A DNA stretch of 64,000 nt, from NCBI RefSeq assembly GCF_000801105.2, contig NC_079516.1:21427043-21491042 (forward strand). The letters run 5' to 3'. Numbering within the stretch: position 1 is the first letter of the stretch; each line of letters starts with the position of its first letter. The notes below the pieces were generated by a model, which was not told where the DNA came from, did no database searches, and saw only the letters and a list, made by a program, of their open reading frames with translations. A program made the position numbers and the translations under genes. Below are positions 35,041 to 49,556 of the stretch, piece after piece. The stretch comes from Raphanus sativus. Lineage: Eukaryota; Streptophyta; Magnoliopsida; Brassicales; Brassicaceae.

Positions 35041-35990
35041 CACTGGAACTACTATGTGTAATATGGATTACTAGGTACTAATTTGTACTACCTTGAATTA
35101 CTATGTATTATGTATATTTCTAAGAACCTTAATTTTCGTCTTATTATTTATTTTAAGAAGATGTATTTCATATATTACGTGATTATATGTCCATATATGT
35201 GTTTATTTGTCAAATTAAGCATAGAATACTCTTAAATTCTCAAATTGATAGAAAACTTCTCATTTCCATAGAAAATATCTTTATGCTTCCATACTGATGT
35301 CTTGATGAGAAGACTATAGTGAGAAGAATTTTGAAAAATACATATTTTCCGAAATATTTTTCTGCCAATGTGTTATATACAATCTCAAACTCTCCAAATA
35401 CACTGGTATTACTGATAAATTTAATCTTATGAGGTTGTATTACTAAAAAATGTTGTAATTTGGAAAAGTATTACTATGAAGAAGAAACTATTACTATTTT
35501 GAGTACTACTAAGTGTAAATATTCAAACATGTGTTATCTCCATTTTAACACGTTTTACACATGTTTTAGACTAGTTAATTTTTCTAAACATGTTTTAAAG
35601 TAATTGAAAATTTTTAACATGTTCTAAACTTGGACCCAAATCCGAGAACTTTACAGACAACTTTATGATAATACATGTTTGTCGGTACAGTTTATGATAA
35701 TACATGTTTGTCGGTACCATACAATTTATGTTTTTAAATAATTTATAAACTCGCAATATCATGCATTAATAGTTATTACAATTATTTTATTAGAATTATA
35801 TGTTTTATATATGTATGTTATGACTTATAAAGGAAACTAAATATTTTTACAAATGTTTATAATAGAAAATAAAGCTAGTATATTTATTTATCAACCACTT
35901 TTTAACAACATACTGCTATTATTGAATATACTATAAATGATTATGCATAAGAATATATAAATGTTTGGAAATTAACATTAATTGTTCTAG
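35041..35990. other. Non-coding; TACTACT/TATTACT-rich flank of MULE relic
   Basis: Repeated short motifs (ACTACTAGGTACCACTGGAACTACTATG at 35028, GTACTACC, GGTATTACTG, AAGTATTACTATG, GAGTACTACTAAG) are spread over 35028-35515. A 25-bp direct repeat, TTATGATAATACATGTTTGTCGGTA, occurs at 35662 and 35691. No gene. Confidence 0.4.
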
Positions 35991-38488
35991 ATTGTCTTTT
36001 TAGATTTGGATTAAAAACAATGAAAAAATCATTGACAAATGAAATTATAAGAATTTTTCTCAAATTATAAGAATTCTTCTAAAGCTTCTATAAATGACTA
36101 GAACCTCTTATAATAATTTAAAACATCTGATAAGCCAATATAAATAATTTATAAAATATTTTTATTTTATAATGATTTATAAAGCATGCATACGGAATTT
36201 ATTAGACATTAATAATTATTATGATACTTTAATATACAAATATAAGGCTTCTATACGAATATAAATCATTATATCAATTAAAATAAACATTTTTGTTTAT
36301 TATTTTATGTAATTTATAAATATATAAAAATATTATCCATTATTACTCTTTCATAGTTTCAAAAATTAGTTACCATAAATAATTGTTTCTAATATTATGT
36401 AGATTATTTGGAAAGTGGTAACTCAACTATCCTTTCTTTTTAGATATAATTATAATAAATAAAAGTAAAAATCATCGGTCAATCAAATTATAACAATTTG
36501 AAGAGTTCATTTAGGATCGACATGTAATAAAAAGTCACTTATGTGACTTATCAATCAATATATAGTAGGATTTATATTTTTATAAATAATTTATAACATT
36601 TTATAAATTATTTTAAAATTATGATAAATTTATTCTGTAAACACTAAAGTGACTTCTCATTTAATATATAGTATGAAGATATACGCATTTACTACGGAAA
36701 TTTTATTTATTCGATTATATGGTGATGATAAATATTAGCACACACAAAAACAATTAATGCTAACTTCAGTGACATTACATTTTATACACTTTTTCTTACA
36801 ATTACGAAGACCTTGTGGTTGTTCAGCGTGCTGCGAAGTTTTATGTTGCAACATAAATTGATGAGCTTCTTTAGGTAATTGATTTTCTGCTTCTACATTT
36901 TGTGTTGTAGCCATTGTCATCGCTACAAAATACAAACCTGAAAGGTGTTGTTGAACTATCAATATCATATAATGTAACAATGACTATATAATGAAAATTA
37001 TGTAGATTGAAGCATATCAGATGTAATTTTCTCTACATTTCCTCTTTAATTTTTGTTCATACATATAAAATATGAATTTACCAGACATAAGAACTATGAA
37101 TAGAACAAAAGCGAACTTCATTGCTATTTTCGCCATTATTTTAAGTTTTAGGATATACTATTACAAAAGATGTTGAAAGATTTGTTATCGTGATACTGTT
37201 TTATAGTATGGATGAAAGATAAGTTTGTTGAAAAAAAAAATGAAGGATAAATGTTAAGCTTTTATTTAAGACAAGAAGATCTATCTAATTATAAATTTGA
37301 ACTAAAGAAAGATTTGAACTAAAGAAGGATATGATAAAAAAAATATGTTGATATATTATCAATTAAATTTATTTAAATAAATTAAATTAATTAAAAGTTT
37401 ACCAGAATCATTTAAAATACATATCTATAATTAATATATTTACCTTTATACAGAACTATGATATTAGTTTTTTATATTATTTACGTCCCAGTCTTAACAT
37501 CTTTCTAAATACTTCCCTGATTTTCATTATTCTAAATTTCATATAACCTAAATAGATTTTCATTAAATCTAAAGAGATTTTCTTTAAATCTAAAGATATT
37601 TTCTTTAAATCTAGATAAATTTTCTTTAAATCTTAACAGATTTTTTAAAAATCTAAATAGATTTTGTTTTCGGTTATTATGGATTTTGGGCTATAAGATA
37701 GTGTTTTAATAAGATAGTGTGTTCAAAAAAAATGATAGTGTGTTCATTGGAGATAATTTATGAATAAATTTGTTGTTAACCAATTGTGAGTTTTATGTTA
37801 AAATGGTTGATTGTCTTTTTAGATTTGATTAAAATAAATAAAAATAAAAAATCATTGACAAATGAAATTATAAGAATTTTGCTCAAATTATAAGAATTTT
37901 TCTCAAAGCTTCTATAAATGACTTAGAATCTCTTATAATAATTTAAAACATCTGATAAGCCAATATAAATAATTTTATAAATATATTTATAATTTTATAA
38001 ATATATTTATATTTTATAAATGATTTATAAAGCATGCATGGAATTTATTAGACATTAATAGTTATTATGATACTTTATATATAAATATAAGGCTTTCTAT
38101 ACGAATATAAAATCATTATATCAATTCAAATAAACATTTTTTGTTTATTATTTTATGTAATTTATAAATATATAAAAATTGATTACATTATTACTCTTTC
38201 ATAGTTTCAACAATTAGTTACCATAATATTTGTTTCTAATATTATGTAGATTATTTATAGAGTGGTAACTGAATTATCGTTTCCTTTTAGATATAATTAT
38301 AATAAATAAAACTAAAAATCATCGGTCAATCAAATATAAACAATTTAAAGAGTTTATTTAGGATCGACACGTAATAAAAATCTCTTATGTGACTTCTCAA
38401 TCAATATACAGTATGATTTATATTTTTATAAATAATTTATAACATTTTATAAATTATTTAAAATTCTGATAAATTTATTATGTAAACA
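35991..38488. repeat. Two direct repeats (about 0.65 kb) flanking the cysteine-rich peptide gene
   Basis: Copy A at 35991-36644 and copy B at 37810-38488 share ATTGTCTTTTTAGATTTG, ATCATTGACAAATGAAATTATAAG, ACATCTGATAAGCCAATATAAATAA, AATCATCGGTCAATCAAA, TTTAGGATCGACAYGTAATAAAAA and ATAAATTTATTMTGTAAACA. Many small indels show they are not recent. Neither copy has an open frame. Confidence 0.8.
36735..37136 (-). CDS. Small secreted cysteine-rich peptide (two exons)
   Basis: Exon 1 at 37136-37082 (55 nt) and exon 2 at 36937-36735 (203 nt) are joined by GTAAAT..TTTCAG over a 144-bp intron, giving 85 residues. The N-terminus MAKIAMKFAFVLFIVLMSG is a signal peptide, with the intron at its end, the usual layout of plant defensin-like and other cysteine-rich peptide genes. 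The mature part is polar and then ends in a compact six-cysteine cluster, NC-x3-C-x2-C-x8-C-x-C-x-C at the very C-terminus (residues about 64-85). That spacing does not match classical eight-cysteine defensins, so the family is unassigned. Such peptides act in defence or in cell-cell signalling during reproduction. A TATA-like TTAAATAAAAG lies upstream near 37260. Sequence alone does not show expression; a relic is possible. Confidence 0.65.
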
Positions 38489-40091
38489 ACGATAAATAAT
38501 TTAAAACTAATATTAATAAACATGTTTGGATTTTGTAATATTTAAAATGGTTATTATATAATTATATTTGAATATAATTCATCAAGTAGAGTATAAAACT
38601 ATTATAATTATCCTATAAAAAATTCGTTCATTATATTTTATAGTTTATAAATATTAAGTAATAAATAAAACATTATTAATCTTTCTATAATTTAGAGACT
38701 TAGTTGCCATAAATTGTTATTTGTAATATTCTTTAGACTATATGACAAATGATGTTAAATGATTTTAGACTTACCTTAAATTTATAAATCTAATTTAAAT
38801 AAGAAGTTAAAAAAAAAAAAAAACTAATTTAAATAAATAAAATTAAAAACAATCGACCAATCAAATTATAATAATTTCTTGAAACTTCACTTTTAGGAGG
38901 ATATTCCACTTTGGGAAAATAATCTATAATACATAATCTAAATGGGCAATCTGTTGACTAAAAGAAATCTAGAAGCACAGTCAAAAGCTAAATGAGTATA
39001 ATACTTATATTTGAAAAAGTATATAAAATAATTAAAAATAATTTTATATAAATTTTGCGTACTGACAGCTGTCAGTTCGTGTCTGCTTGTGCCTCCGCCA
39101 TTGTCCATCAGTGTTCCGAAGGATCTAGACCTAAACCTAGAAAAGTCGCATGAGAATCATCAAAGATCTATATCTTCTTCGTCCTAAAAAACACTTGATA
39201 CTGTCTCTTCTAAAATCGCCATCGAAGAAGTCATCTAGAAACGATATAATAATAGAGCGTTGTCGAAATATTTTAGCAAGAGAAAACTCTAACTCTACTA
39301 ATCTGCATGTTATTAAATCGTTAATCAATCAAACTCGATTCACTATCCAAATGATAGACTTTGACAAAACCATCCTTTTTTTATAAAATGACAAAACCAT
39401 CTATATAAGGCAATTTTCTAAAAATCGCTAGACAATAACTAGGTGTTTTATAAAGGACTAGCGACTAGGCGAATTATTCGGGGCCTACGCGAGGTCTAGA
39501 TGTTAATTAGTTATTGATTTATTTTATATACTTTATAAATTTATATGGCTTATTTTAATTTATAATTTTTAAGTTTAATTATAAAATTATTGTAGTGAGT
39601 AATCAAAATTAAATATACAAAGCATAAGAAACTAGACAAATTTGTAGATCTATAATAATATTATTGACTAACTTAGCATATTTAGATAAATTTAATTTAA
39701 CCGTTTTAACCAATTTAAAATAGTTTAAACTAATTTGAATAGTACAAATCGGTATATATCAAATTTTTTAAAAAAGTTTTTGATAGGACCGAGTTACCAT
39801 CTAGGCGGGGGCCTAGGCGCCGTCTAGACCAATTTTTAGAACCTTGATATAACAAGACGTGAAAATGTTATCACCTAAATAAAAAAATGGTTGTCAGCCT
39901 GTCACATAATGATAAAATAATTATGAATTTACAACTAGCTAATCTTTAATAATGGACCTCGCGTATCACATTCATATAAATATATTTTGTTAACCAAAAC
40001 AATAATCATATATACACATCCTACTTCTATATCTGGAAGCCTAATTCTCTGTATCAGTGTTAGCTTCCTCCTCTCTCTCGATATACTTATA
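38489..40091. other. Non-coding; upstream region of BBE pseudogene
   Basis: AT-rich without a supported gene. TATA-like TATAAATATATTT at 39976 is the old promoter of the BBE copy. A foldback element at 39407-39845 is listed separately. Confidence 0.45.
39407..39845. mobile_element. MITE-like element with imperfect terminal inverted repeats
   Basis: The left end AAGGCAATTTTCTAAAAATCGCTAGAC and the reverse complement of the right end, AAGGTTCTAAAAATTGGTCTAGAC, agree over about 24 bp. GC-rich blocks GGGGCCTACGCGAGGTCTAGA and GGGGGCCTAGGCGCCGTCTAGA lie just inside. No coding capacity. The target duplication is unclear. Confidence 0.5.
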
Positions 40092-42173
<2,082 letters not shown>

Positions 42174-42179
42174 GGCTAA

Positions 42180-43790
42180 GCTCGTGACACTATAACAACT
42201 ATATATATATATATATATATAATTGAAAAGGTATATTGCACCTAGTTTAAGAACATTCAATAAAACTAGAAGAAATCTACAATGGTTCTTCGCTATTTCA
42301 GAAAATGTTCTGGCTATAAAATATAAAGGTATGTATGCAATACTTTGTGTCGCCTCAAATTCGAATAACCGACTATTGAAATTAAAAAAAAAAAGATGAA
42401 ACGTTGAGTTTGTCTAGTAGTAAAAGAGTTGCGGCTATAACTACTGTAACTTGGATTCAATGGAGTCTGGCCGTATATATCCGTACAAACCCTACCGGTC
42501 CGTCTAATAGGAGACCCTAACATGAATTTGAAAACAACCAAAATGTGGTTTAGACGTCCGTCAGTCTAGCTGGTGTTTAGACACTATTCAATAATCAACC
42601 ATACATTGTGTGTTTATACTTTATAGGTATTCAATGTGGTTTTATATTGTTAGCTACGTAGCATAATAATTTTAGCTGGATTTACCGCTACATACGCTTA
42701 GACGGATTTAAACATTAATACTAGATACAGAGGTACAAGGGTGGGGATCAAAGGGATCAAACAGTCTAAAATCTATGTTTTTTGCGAAAATATATGCTGA
42801 AAGTGAAAAGAATGGTCCAAAATACTGTACAAGTTTAAAATAATATATATAAATCTATATTTCTATTTTCATTATTTAAATATTTTTTAAATAATTATAG
42901 TGCCAGGAATGTAAAATTTTATTCAAAGCATACATAAAAAGAAATCATTTTAAATATATAATAATTATTTGAGATATTAAATTGAATATATATTAGAAAC
43001 TCTGTAAATTAATAATGTTGAGACTATGATAGTTTCTAAATTTATAAAGTTATTAATTTAAAAAAATTTCAGATTTATATTTAAATTTTTTTTTCAATAT
43101 GCAAAAAATGAAGATTTGATTTCGCGATATTATATACAAATATTACTTATTAGACTCGGATTTTCTCTTTTAATTAGATTATTTGTTATAATTTAAGTAT
43201 TGGAACCATAGGTTAAATTTTGATGTACATCAAGATTTATAGAGAAATTATTTAAAAAAAATTGGTTTATTCGGATCTTCGTGAGTTTGGTTCGCGTTTG
43301 GATACCAGTTTATATGTAAAAGAACAAAAATATACAAAAATAAACATATATATAGACAACATATAAATAAATATACATATAATAGATTCAAAGACAATTA
43401 ATTTTTAATTAAAACTTCAAATATAACTTAATTTTCTAAAACTTATTTTTGATTTTAAATATATAGTACCTGAACTAGATATTTGTATTACAATTTTTTT
43501 AAAGAATATATATATATATATATAAGTGCTAATCATACTATATGTATGTAAGAACTTAAGTAAGAAAATTCAAATATTAAAAATATATTAAAATGAAACA
43601 AGTAAATGAGAGGAAATATAGTTTCTAAATAAAGAGACATAAAAGTAAATGTATTTTATAACATTATTGTTATGTTAAAAATTGACAGAATTTCATGTAA
43701 GTGGACACACTACTCCTTTTTAGGGGTCAGGCACTTCATTTACATTTTAAAGATATATTAGATTTGCTAGTGTTCTAATATACTGTTTAA
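42180..43790. other. Non-coding DNA downstream of BBE pseudogene
   Basis: (TA)n at 42201-42221 and 43508-43523. A minus-strand open frame at 42314-42541 (PSYSSYSRNSFTTRQTQRF) is not recognised and is probably chance or a scrap of a repeat. Otherwise AT-rich. Confidence 0.4.
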
Positions 43791-44039
43791 CTAGATCATG
43801 ACCCGCTCGACCGAGCGGGTGTCAATTTTTTTTATCTTTGTTCGTAATAAATGTTATACATGATTGCTATGTGTACTAATTTTAAATTTTGAGAAATAAA
43901 AATGTGTTCTAATGTGTTTAAATAAACAATGTGTACTAATGTGTTTAAATAAACAATGTGTTTTGATTTTGTTCATTACATAGTTTAATTTTTTAAAACA
44001 ATTATTACATAATTTCAAAGTGAATTTTATATCTGAGGT

Positions 44040-44505
44040 CTAATTTTGATTTTGATTTAGTACATTACAAAGATATGGATTATCAAATAAATAATCACAT
44101 TTGGTTACCACGGTCTCTCCTGAAAAATTCAACTTGTATTGATGTGCAGTTGGTCGATATTTTCCAGAAGCAGCCGTAACTTTAAAAGTTTCGATAGTCT
44201 TCCACTCTCCAACTGGTAAATCACGTTGCAGACGATAAATCTGATTCCTTTGACACGCAGCTGCAATCTTTACACCGTATAAAACAAAAAAAAAAGAACA
44301 GATTTATAAACCAATAGAATAGAAAAAAACTTATAAAAGCTGAAACAAATGCAAGTACAGATTCATCTGCGAGGATGTACTCAAATGTGTCGCCTCCAAA
44401 ACCGGTGTTTTGTTTCCGACAATGAAGAACTTTAACTCGAATTTTCCAATTGTTTCTTAAAGGTTTCACACCATCTATCATAACTAAAGTGCTAGGTTTC
44501 GACAT
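44040..44505 (-). CDS. RPA1-like OB-fold protein fragment (Helitron passenger)
   Basis: Two exons on the minus strand: from ATG 44505 (MSKPSTLVMIDGVKPLRNNW) to about 44371, then from about 44268 to TAG at 44042-44040. Exon 1 has the WKIRVKVLHC...FGGDTFEYILADE block of the replication protein A 70-kDa N-terminal OB fold (DUF223-type). Exon 2 continues IAAACQRNQIYRLQRDLPVGEWKTIETFKV. The frame is open through both exons, but only one OB fold is present, against several in full RPA1. RPA-like genes are frequent companions of plant Helitrons and may aid single-stranded DNA handling. A donor at GAATCT/GTACTT and an acceptor TAAAG/ATTGCA preserve phase. It may be a non-functional remnant. Confidence 0.6.
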
Positions 44506-44857
44506 TTGTTTAATTGGGAGTTTTGTGAATGTCGTATGGTGAATAGGAAGTCGAGTATTTATGGACAAATTTTTGTGAGGTCAAAAAGAATATTTAACAT
44601 TCAATTAAATCAACCATAATAAATACAAATATTACAATTTGATTGACTCCTAGATTTTAGCTTAGGGTAAGATATACTTGGAGAAGGGGATTTTCCATAA
44701 CTGATTATTTAAAAAACTTGGAGAAATGAGTTTTCTATACAAGAATATTGACTGTATTTTTAAAGGAAAAGAATATTCGATAATCAATTACATTAACCAT
44801 AGTAATATAGCAGAACATCGATTTTATTGTTTCCTAGATTTTAGGTTTGATAGAATA

Positions 44858-45035
44858 AACTTGGAGAAGAATATTTTCCATAACCGATTTTTAAAACTTG
44901 TGATATTATTAAATCAGATATTGTAGGCATGTTAAATCCACTTGGAGAAGTGGTTTTCCATAACCGATTTTTAAAACTTGCGATATTATTAAATCTGATA
45001 TTGTAGGCATGTTAAATCAACTTGGAGAAGTAGTT
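44858..45035. repeat. Tandem repeat (about 78 bp) inside the Helitron
   Basis: The unit ACTTGGAGAAG..TTTTCCATAACCGATTTTTAAAACTTGYGATATTATTAAATCWGATATTGTAGGCATGTTAAATC occurs twice in full and partly a third time; shorter related pieces lie at 44675-44730. Followed by (TATATCTATAT) simple repeats at 45320-45420. Confidence 0.8.
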
Positions 45036-45779
45036 TTGCTATAAAAGATTATTTAGTGTATATTTTAAAATTGAGAGATTCGATTTTTTACAGGAACAAT
45101 ATGGACCAATCTTAAGATGAATTATATATAATTGCAATATATATGTATCTTACTATATATATATTATATATATAATTTCTAGAACATATATTCTCAGTAA
45201 CTTAGTATCTAATTGCTGTGTATGTTACGATTCATATGTATCTTAGTATTCTAACTATATATATATTATATATAATTTCAATATGGACAAACAGATGAAT
45301 GGTACGTATTTTAGAAGAATGGTATCTATATATTATATCTATATATTATATCTATATATTATATATAATTGCAATATGGACAATCTATATATTATATCTA
45401 TATATTATATATAGTTGCAATATGGACAAACATATGAATTATGTATAATTGCAATATAAAAGTAAGATTTAGTTTCATAGCAATGGTACGTATTATATCT
45501 TAGTATATAAATCGACATGTAATAATGGTACATATTAAATCCACATGTAATCATATGTATGTGGAAATTGTATATGGTATGTATTATAAATAAGGATTAG
45601 ATGTTTAATTTAAATTTAAGAGGTCCACCTTTAAAATTCACCTAGAAAAAGTTGTAATATTTCTGTTTTAATAAGATAGATTACTATGTTTCTCCCATTT
45701 TATTTTGTGATGTTTATATTTTTGATGTATGAGAATTTAAAGATGGTTCATCTCACTAAATGGCTCACCTGATTTTTTA

Positions 45780-47150
45780 ACATTTTCCATTGAAACAATT
45801 AGTCGTCCGAATGGAATGACTGCATTTTTTCTTTCAACATCTTGGAATCTTATAAAAAGGACCTGTTGAATCTGATCAATAATTTTTTAACTTCGGGAAA
45901 AATAGATTCAAGGTTAAACATGATAAATAAATCTCTGTACTGTCGGATACAAAATAATTTCAAAGGCATTGTGTCAGAGGCGTAGAGCCTGCCTTCCCAC
46001 ACTTATTTCGGAAACACAATCAGCTTTCGTGGCAGGGAGATTAATATCAGATAATATTTTTATAACTCAGTAGGTGTTCCATGGGTTAAGGGACTTGTAA
46101 ATCTTGTGAAAATAAGTTTATGGCAATTTAAACGGATATGAGTAAAGCGTATAATGAATGCAGTAGCATAATTTTGGTGGAGTTCAAGAGGAAATTCAAA
46201 AGGCATGCATTGGAAGTCATGGGATAAATTATGTTATCATAAGGATGAAATAGGGTTGGGGTTTAAAAATCTAATATATTTCAATGCGGCTATATGCTTG
46301 GTGAGCAATTTTGGTTTGAAAAACCAAACACCATGTTCTCGAGAGTTTTTAAAGGACAATATTTCAAGAATGCATCGCCTCTGAATCCGATTAGATCATA
46401 ATCACCATCATATGGATGGTGTAGTATTGTCTCTACTAGATCTCTGGTTAGTAAATGACTAATTAAAATGATGGAATCAGGGTCATCTATTTCAGTATGA
46501 AATGATCCTTGGCTGCTAACCATTTGCCCGAGACCGCAAATAAAATTAATCAAAACATTTACTCTGACCTTTCAGTGGACTCTCTTATCAATGTTACTTC
46601 ACTGGACTCTCTTATCAATGTTACTTCACTAACATGGAACTCAGGTAATTTGGTCATTGGTAGACCCCATGATGCGAAGATTATTGAAAGTATACCACTG
46701 AACCAGTCACATATAGCAGACAAAGATGGATGGCATTCTACTAATAATGGAAAATATACAGTTAAATATGGATATCAAATGGAAAGAGTTTATCCATATA
46801 GAGAAAAAAATTGCCAGAGTATGGACCCACAATTGATGCCCTGAAGGCTCACAACTGAAAAAATACGTTGTCCTCCGAAATTAGATCACTTGCTCTCGCA
46901 ACTAGCATCAAAATGTATAGCAGTAAAGACAAAAATACGAACAAGAGAGATTCAAGGAGAGATACATTATATCCGATGTGGGGCACATGAGAAAACAATA
47001 AACCATATGTGTTTGAATTCCCTCCAATGGTGCAAATATGGACACTTTCACAAGTCATATGAAATCCAGATATTTTTCCAACTCAATCAATCTTTAGAAA
47101 TTTGGATAATCTGTTTTGGAGGGTATCTCCGCATATAGAAAATCATCAAT
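45780..47150 (+). pseudogene. Degraded L1-type LINE fragment
   Basis: Broken frames on the plus strand give successive pieces of a plant LINE ORF2: RPNGMTAFFF near 45800, MSKAYNE (reverse transcriptase) near 46140, WWSSRGNSKGMHWKSWDKLCYHKDE (46177-46245), LGFKNLIYFNAAI, YSDLSVDSLINVTS (46556-46600), HIADKDGWHSTNNGKYTVKYGYQMERVYP (46705-46800) and, after another shift, a zinc-binding IRCGAHEKTINH at about 46975. Order and strand are consistent, so this is one decayed copy with many indels and a 27-bp internal duplication. Confidence 0.75.
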
Positions 47151-47171
47151 TTTCTTGGATCTTATAGTATA

Positions 47172-47200
47172 TTAGTGATTTTCCGGCGCTACGCGCCGGA
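47172..47200 (-). mobile_element. Helitron 3' terminus (CTAA type)
   Basis: The minus strand reads the perfect stem TCCGGCGC-GTA-GCGCCGGA, then AAAATCACTAA before T. It is the only CTAA ending in the window. The body would extend to the right (47200-48216, AT-rich, no gene seen); its 5' end was not located. Confidence 0.6.
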
Positions 47201-48216
47201 TTCGTATGTTATACTTTACATAAATTTATAAATTATTTTATGGTCTTAACAAATAAAATATGTTAATTATGAAAATAAAAATATATTAAAAATTATATTT
47301 TCTGATCTTTTTTTATAGTGGTTAGTGACTGTAGTGCATTACTTTGTTTGAAGTTTTTTAGTTCAAAGTGTAACAGCATAAGTGGTTGTTACTAATCGAT
47401 TTAATAAAAATAGAATAAAAAGCCGATAGTCATAACAAAATTAATTTAGTTGAAATTTAAACATAAAACAAAGTTGATGTTTTATATAGAGAACATAACT
47501 ATATATGAACTATAAAACTTTTACTAATATATTAGTTCAAATAATAGAAAGATGGTTACGTTTCAAATTTTATAAATTTTATTAAAAATAAGGGTGAAGT
47601 GTCAATTTTTGGTAAAATAATTAGTGAGTATCTAATATATATTTTTAAAATTACCATGTTGATTTTTAAGATATAGAGGTGCAAGTAGTATGTGTTACTT
47701 TGGTTTCAAGGTCTCTCAAAAAGATGTATATTAAAATAAGAAACATAAAATTATTTTCTATATTAGTTTTGTTATAATGGAAGATTTTATGTGTTCATAA
47801 CGAAATTCTTGTTTGTCCACCCTTATTTAGAATATCAACGAATCTTAATATGTCTAAATATGTTTTTTTATCTAAAAACTATAAATGGTTCCTAAATTCC
47901 TCTATTTAATGGACAACTTCTATTTTAACCGGAATGGAACAATTTCACCAAATCTTCCTAGTAAAAAGTCAATTTGTTAATTAGTAAATGAAATGTTAGC
48001 ATCTATAACGATCATGAGAAAGACAATTTCTAACTATCTGTGACATTCGGGCTTGCTGACTTGTTGCATTTAGTAACAATAAATGGTTAGTGTGGTGCAA
48101 AGGATTAATGTGGTTTACATCAATTTTAAATAACTTTAGCAACCAGGCAACGTTTTTAAATTTCTTTCAGATTGGAAGTAATGATTCTTTTTTTTTAGTT
48201 AAGTTTTAAGAGTATA
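47201..48216. other. Non-coding AT-rich DNA, probably Helitron body
   Basis: No open frame or domain. Lies between two minus-strand Helitron 3' ends. Confidence 0.4.
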
Positions 48217-48901
48217 CTAGAGACTCACCCGCCCTAAGAGGGCGGGTATATTTTTGGTTTTTATTTTTTTAAGCAATATAATTTTTATGTTTATGTGTTT
48301 GTATAATCATATTTTTGTACTTAGGGCGGGTATTTTTTGGTTTTTATTTTTTTTAAGCAATATAATTTTTATGTTTATGTGTTTGTATAATCATAATTTT
48401 TGTATGATATGAATTGAATAGAATAGATAATTTTATGTAACTATATTAAATAAATCACGTTTCATAAGTACTTATATCATATGTGTTTCGGAAATCTATT
48501 TTTAATTTTTATTTATAAAGTTTGCAACATGTTATATTTTTTGTAGTTTCCTCTATTATAACAATTTTAATTTCCCACATTTTATTTCTAAACTTAAGTA
48601 CGTGTTTTATTAAAAAATTAACTAATTCTAAAATTGTTAAAAAATTTAACAAATTATAGTAATTGTTTGATAATAATGTATATTAGTAGTCTATAATTGA
48701 ACTCAATTAGGGAAAAAAATATCATATCCAATTTAATTTTTGGAAGACCCATACAAATATACAAAGCAACAAATCCAATAAATTCTGATCCGCCCTTAAA
48801 AGGGCGGATATATCTTTTGTTTTAGTTTTTTTTGAAAATTTTAGTTTCATATTTGTTTTTTCTAATCATATTTGTGTTTAATATTAATTTAATAGATTAG
48901 A
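48217..48901 (-). mobile_element. Helitron-like element with duplicated 3' region
   Basis: The minus-strand 3' end is the perfect stem ACCCGCCCT-CTT-AGGGCGGGT, then GAGTCTCTAG before T (CTAG complement at 48217-48220). About 82 bp next to the hairpin (GGCGGGTATWTTTTGG...GTTTGTATAATCATA) is tandemly duplicated (48241-48322, 48323-48404). A further hairpin ATCCGCCCTTAAAAGGGCGGAT lies at 48788-48809 without CTRR. The proposed 5' end is TCTAATCTATTAAATTAATA at 48901. It may be two overlapping copies. Confidence 0.5.
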
Positions 48902-49556
48902 TAATTTTTAATAACTATGTTCAATATGTCAAGTTGCATAACTATACACTTGTGTCATATTCATTTTATAAATTACTTTTAAATTTTATTCCTAAAATTT
49001 GCAATATATTATATTTTCTTCGTAGTTACCTAAAAAAATTAGTCAAAGATATTTGTACCCAAAAAAAACCGACTCAGAAGACTCGAAAATCAAAGTCTCA
49101 TATTCTATTAGATCTAACCAATATACTCGAACGGTTTTTAAAGTGTTATATTCGAAAACCAATATTAAACCAACCCGCACCGAAAACCGACCAAAAATCT
49201 TGCAAAAAGTTTGAAAAACAATTTTAATATATTCTGTTATATATATACATATATATGGGGTCTTCACTAACTTTAAATAAAATCACATAATAAATATTTT
49301 TAATCGAATAACCTATTTAAAACCTATTAAACTAAATGAGTTTATATGAAAATTTATTTCTATTAAAAGTCCACTGAAACCATGTTAAATCCTATTTTAA
49401 TATCATGTAGTTTGTTAATTGATAAACTTAGTGTTTGTGTAAAATATTTACAATTTGGATATATACCGGAAAAAATGATATGATTCATTTTATTAGGAAC
49501 ACAAATCGATATAGCTTAAGTTTGGAAAGTAGAAAATTTAAAAAGTAGTTAGATTT
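48902..49556. other. Non-coding AT-rich DNA
   Basis: No supported feature; the plus-strand open frame at 48934-49227 is low complexity and unrecognised. Confidence 0.4.

Larger units (their letters stand above)
43791..45680 (-). mobile_element. Non-autonomous Helitron carrying an RPA1-like gene (1,890 bp)
   Basis: On the minus strand it starts at 45680 with TCTATCTTATTAAAACAG, preceded by A. It ends with the perfect 9-bp stem ACCCGCTCG-GT-CGAGCGGGT, then CATGATCTAG at 43791, followed by T. TC start, CTRR end, hairpin about 6 bp before the end, and insertion between A and T all fit a complete Helitron. It carries one RPA1-like gene in the same orientation and has no Rep/helicase. Confidence 0.8.
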
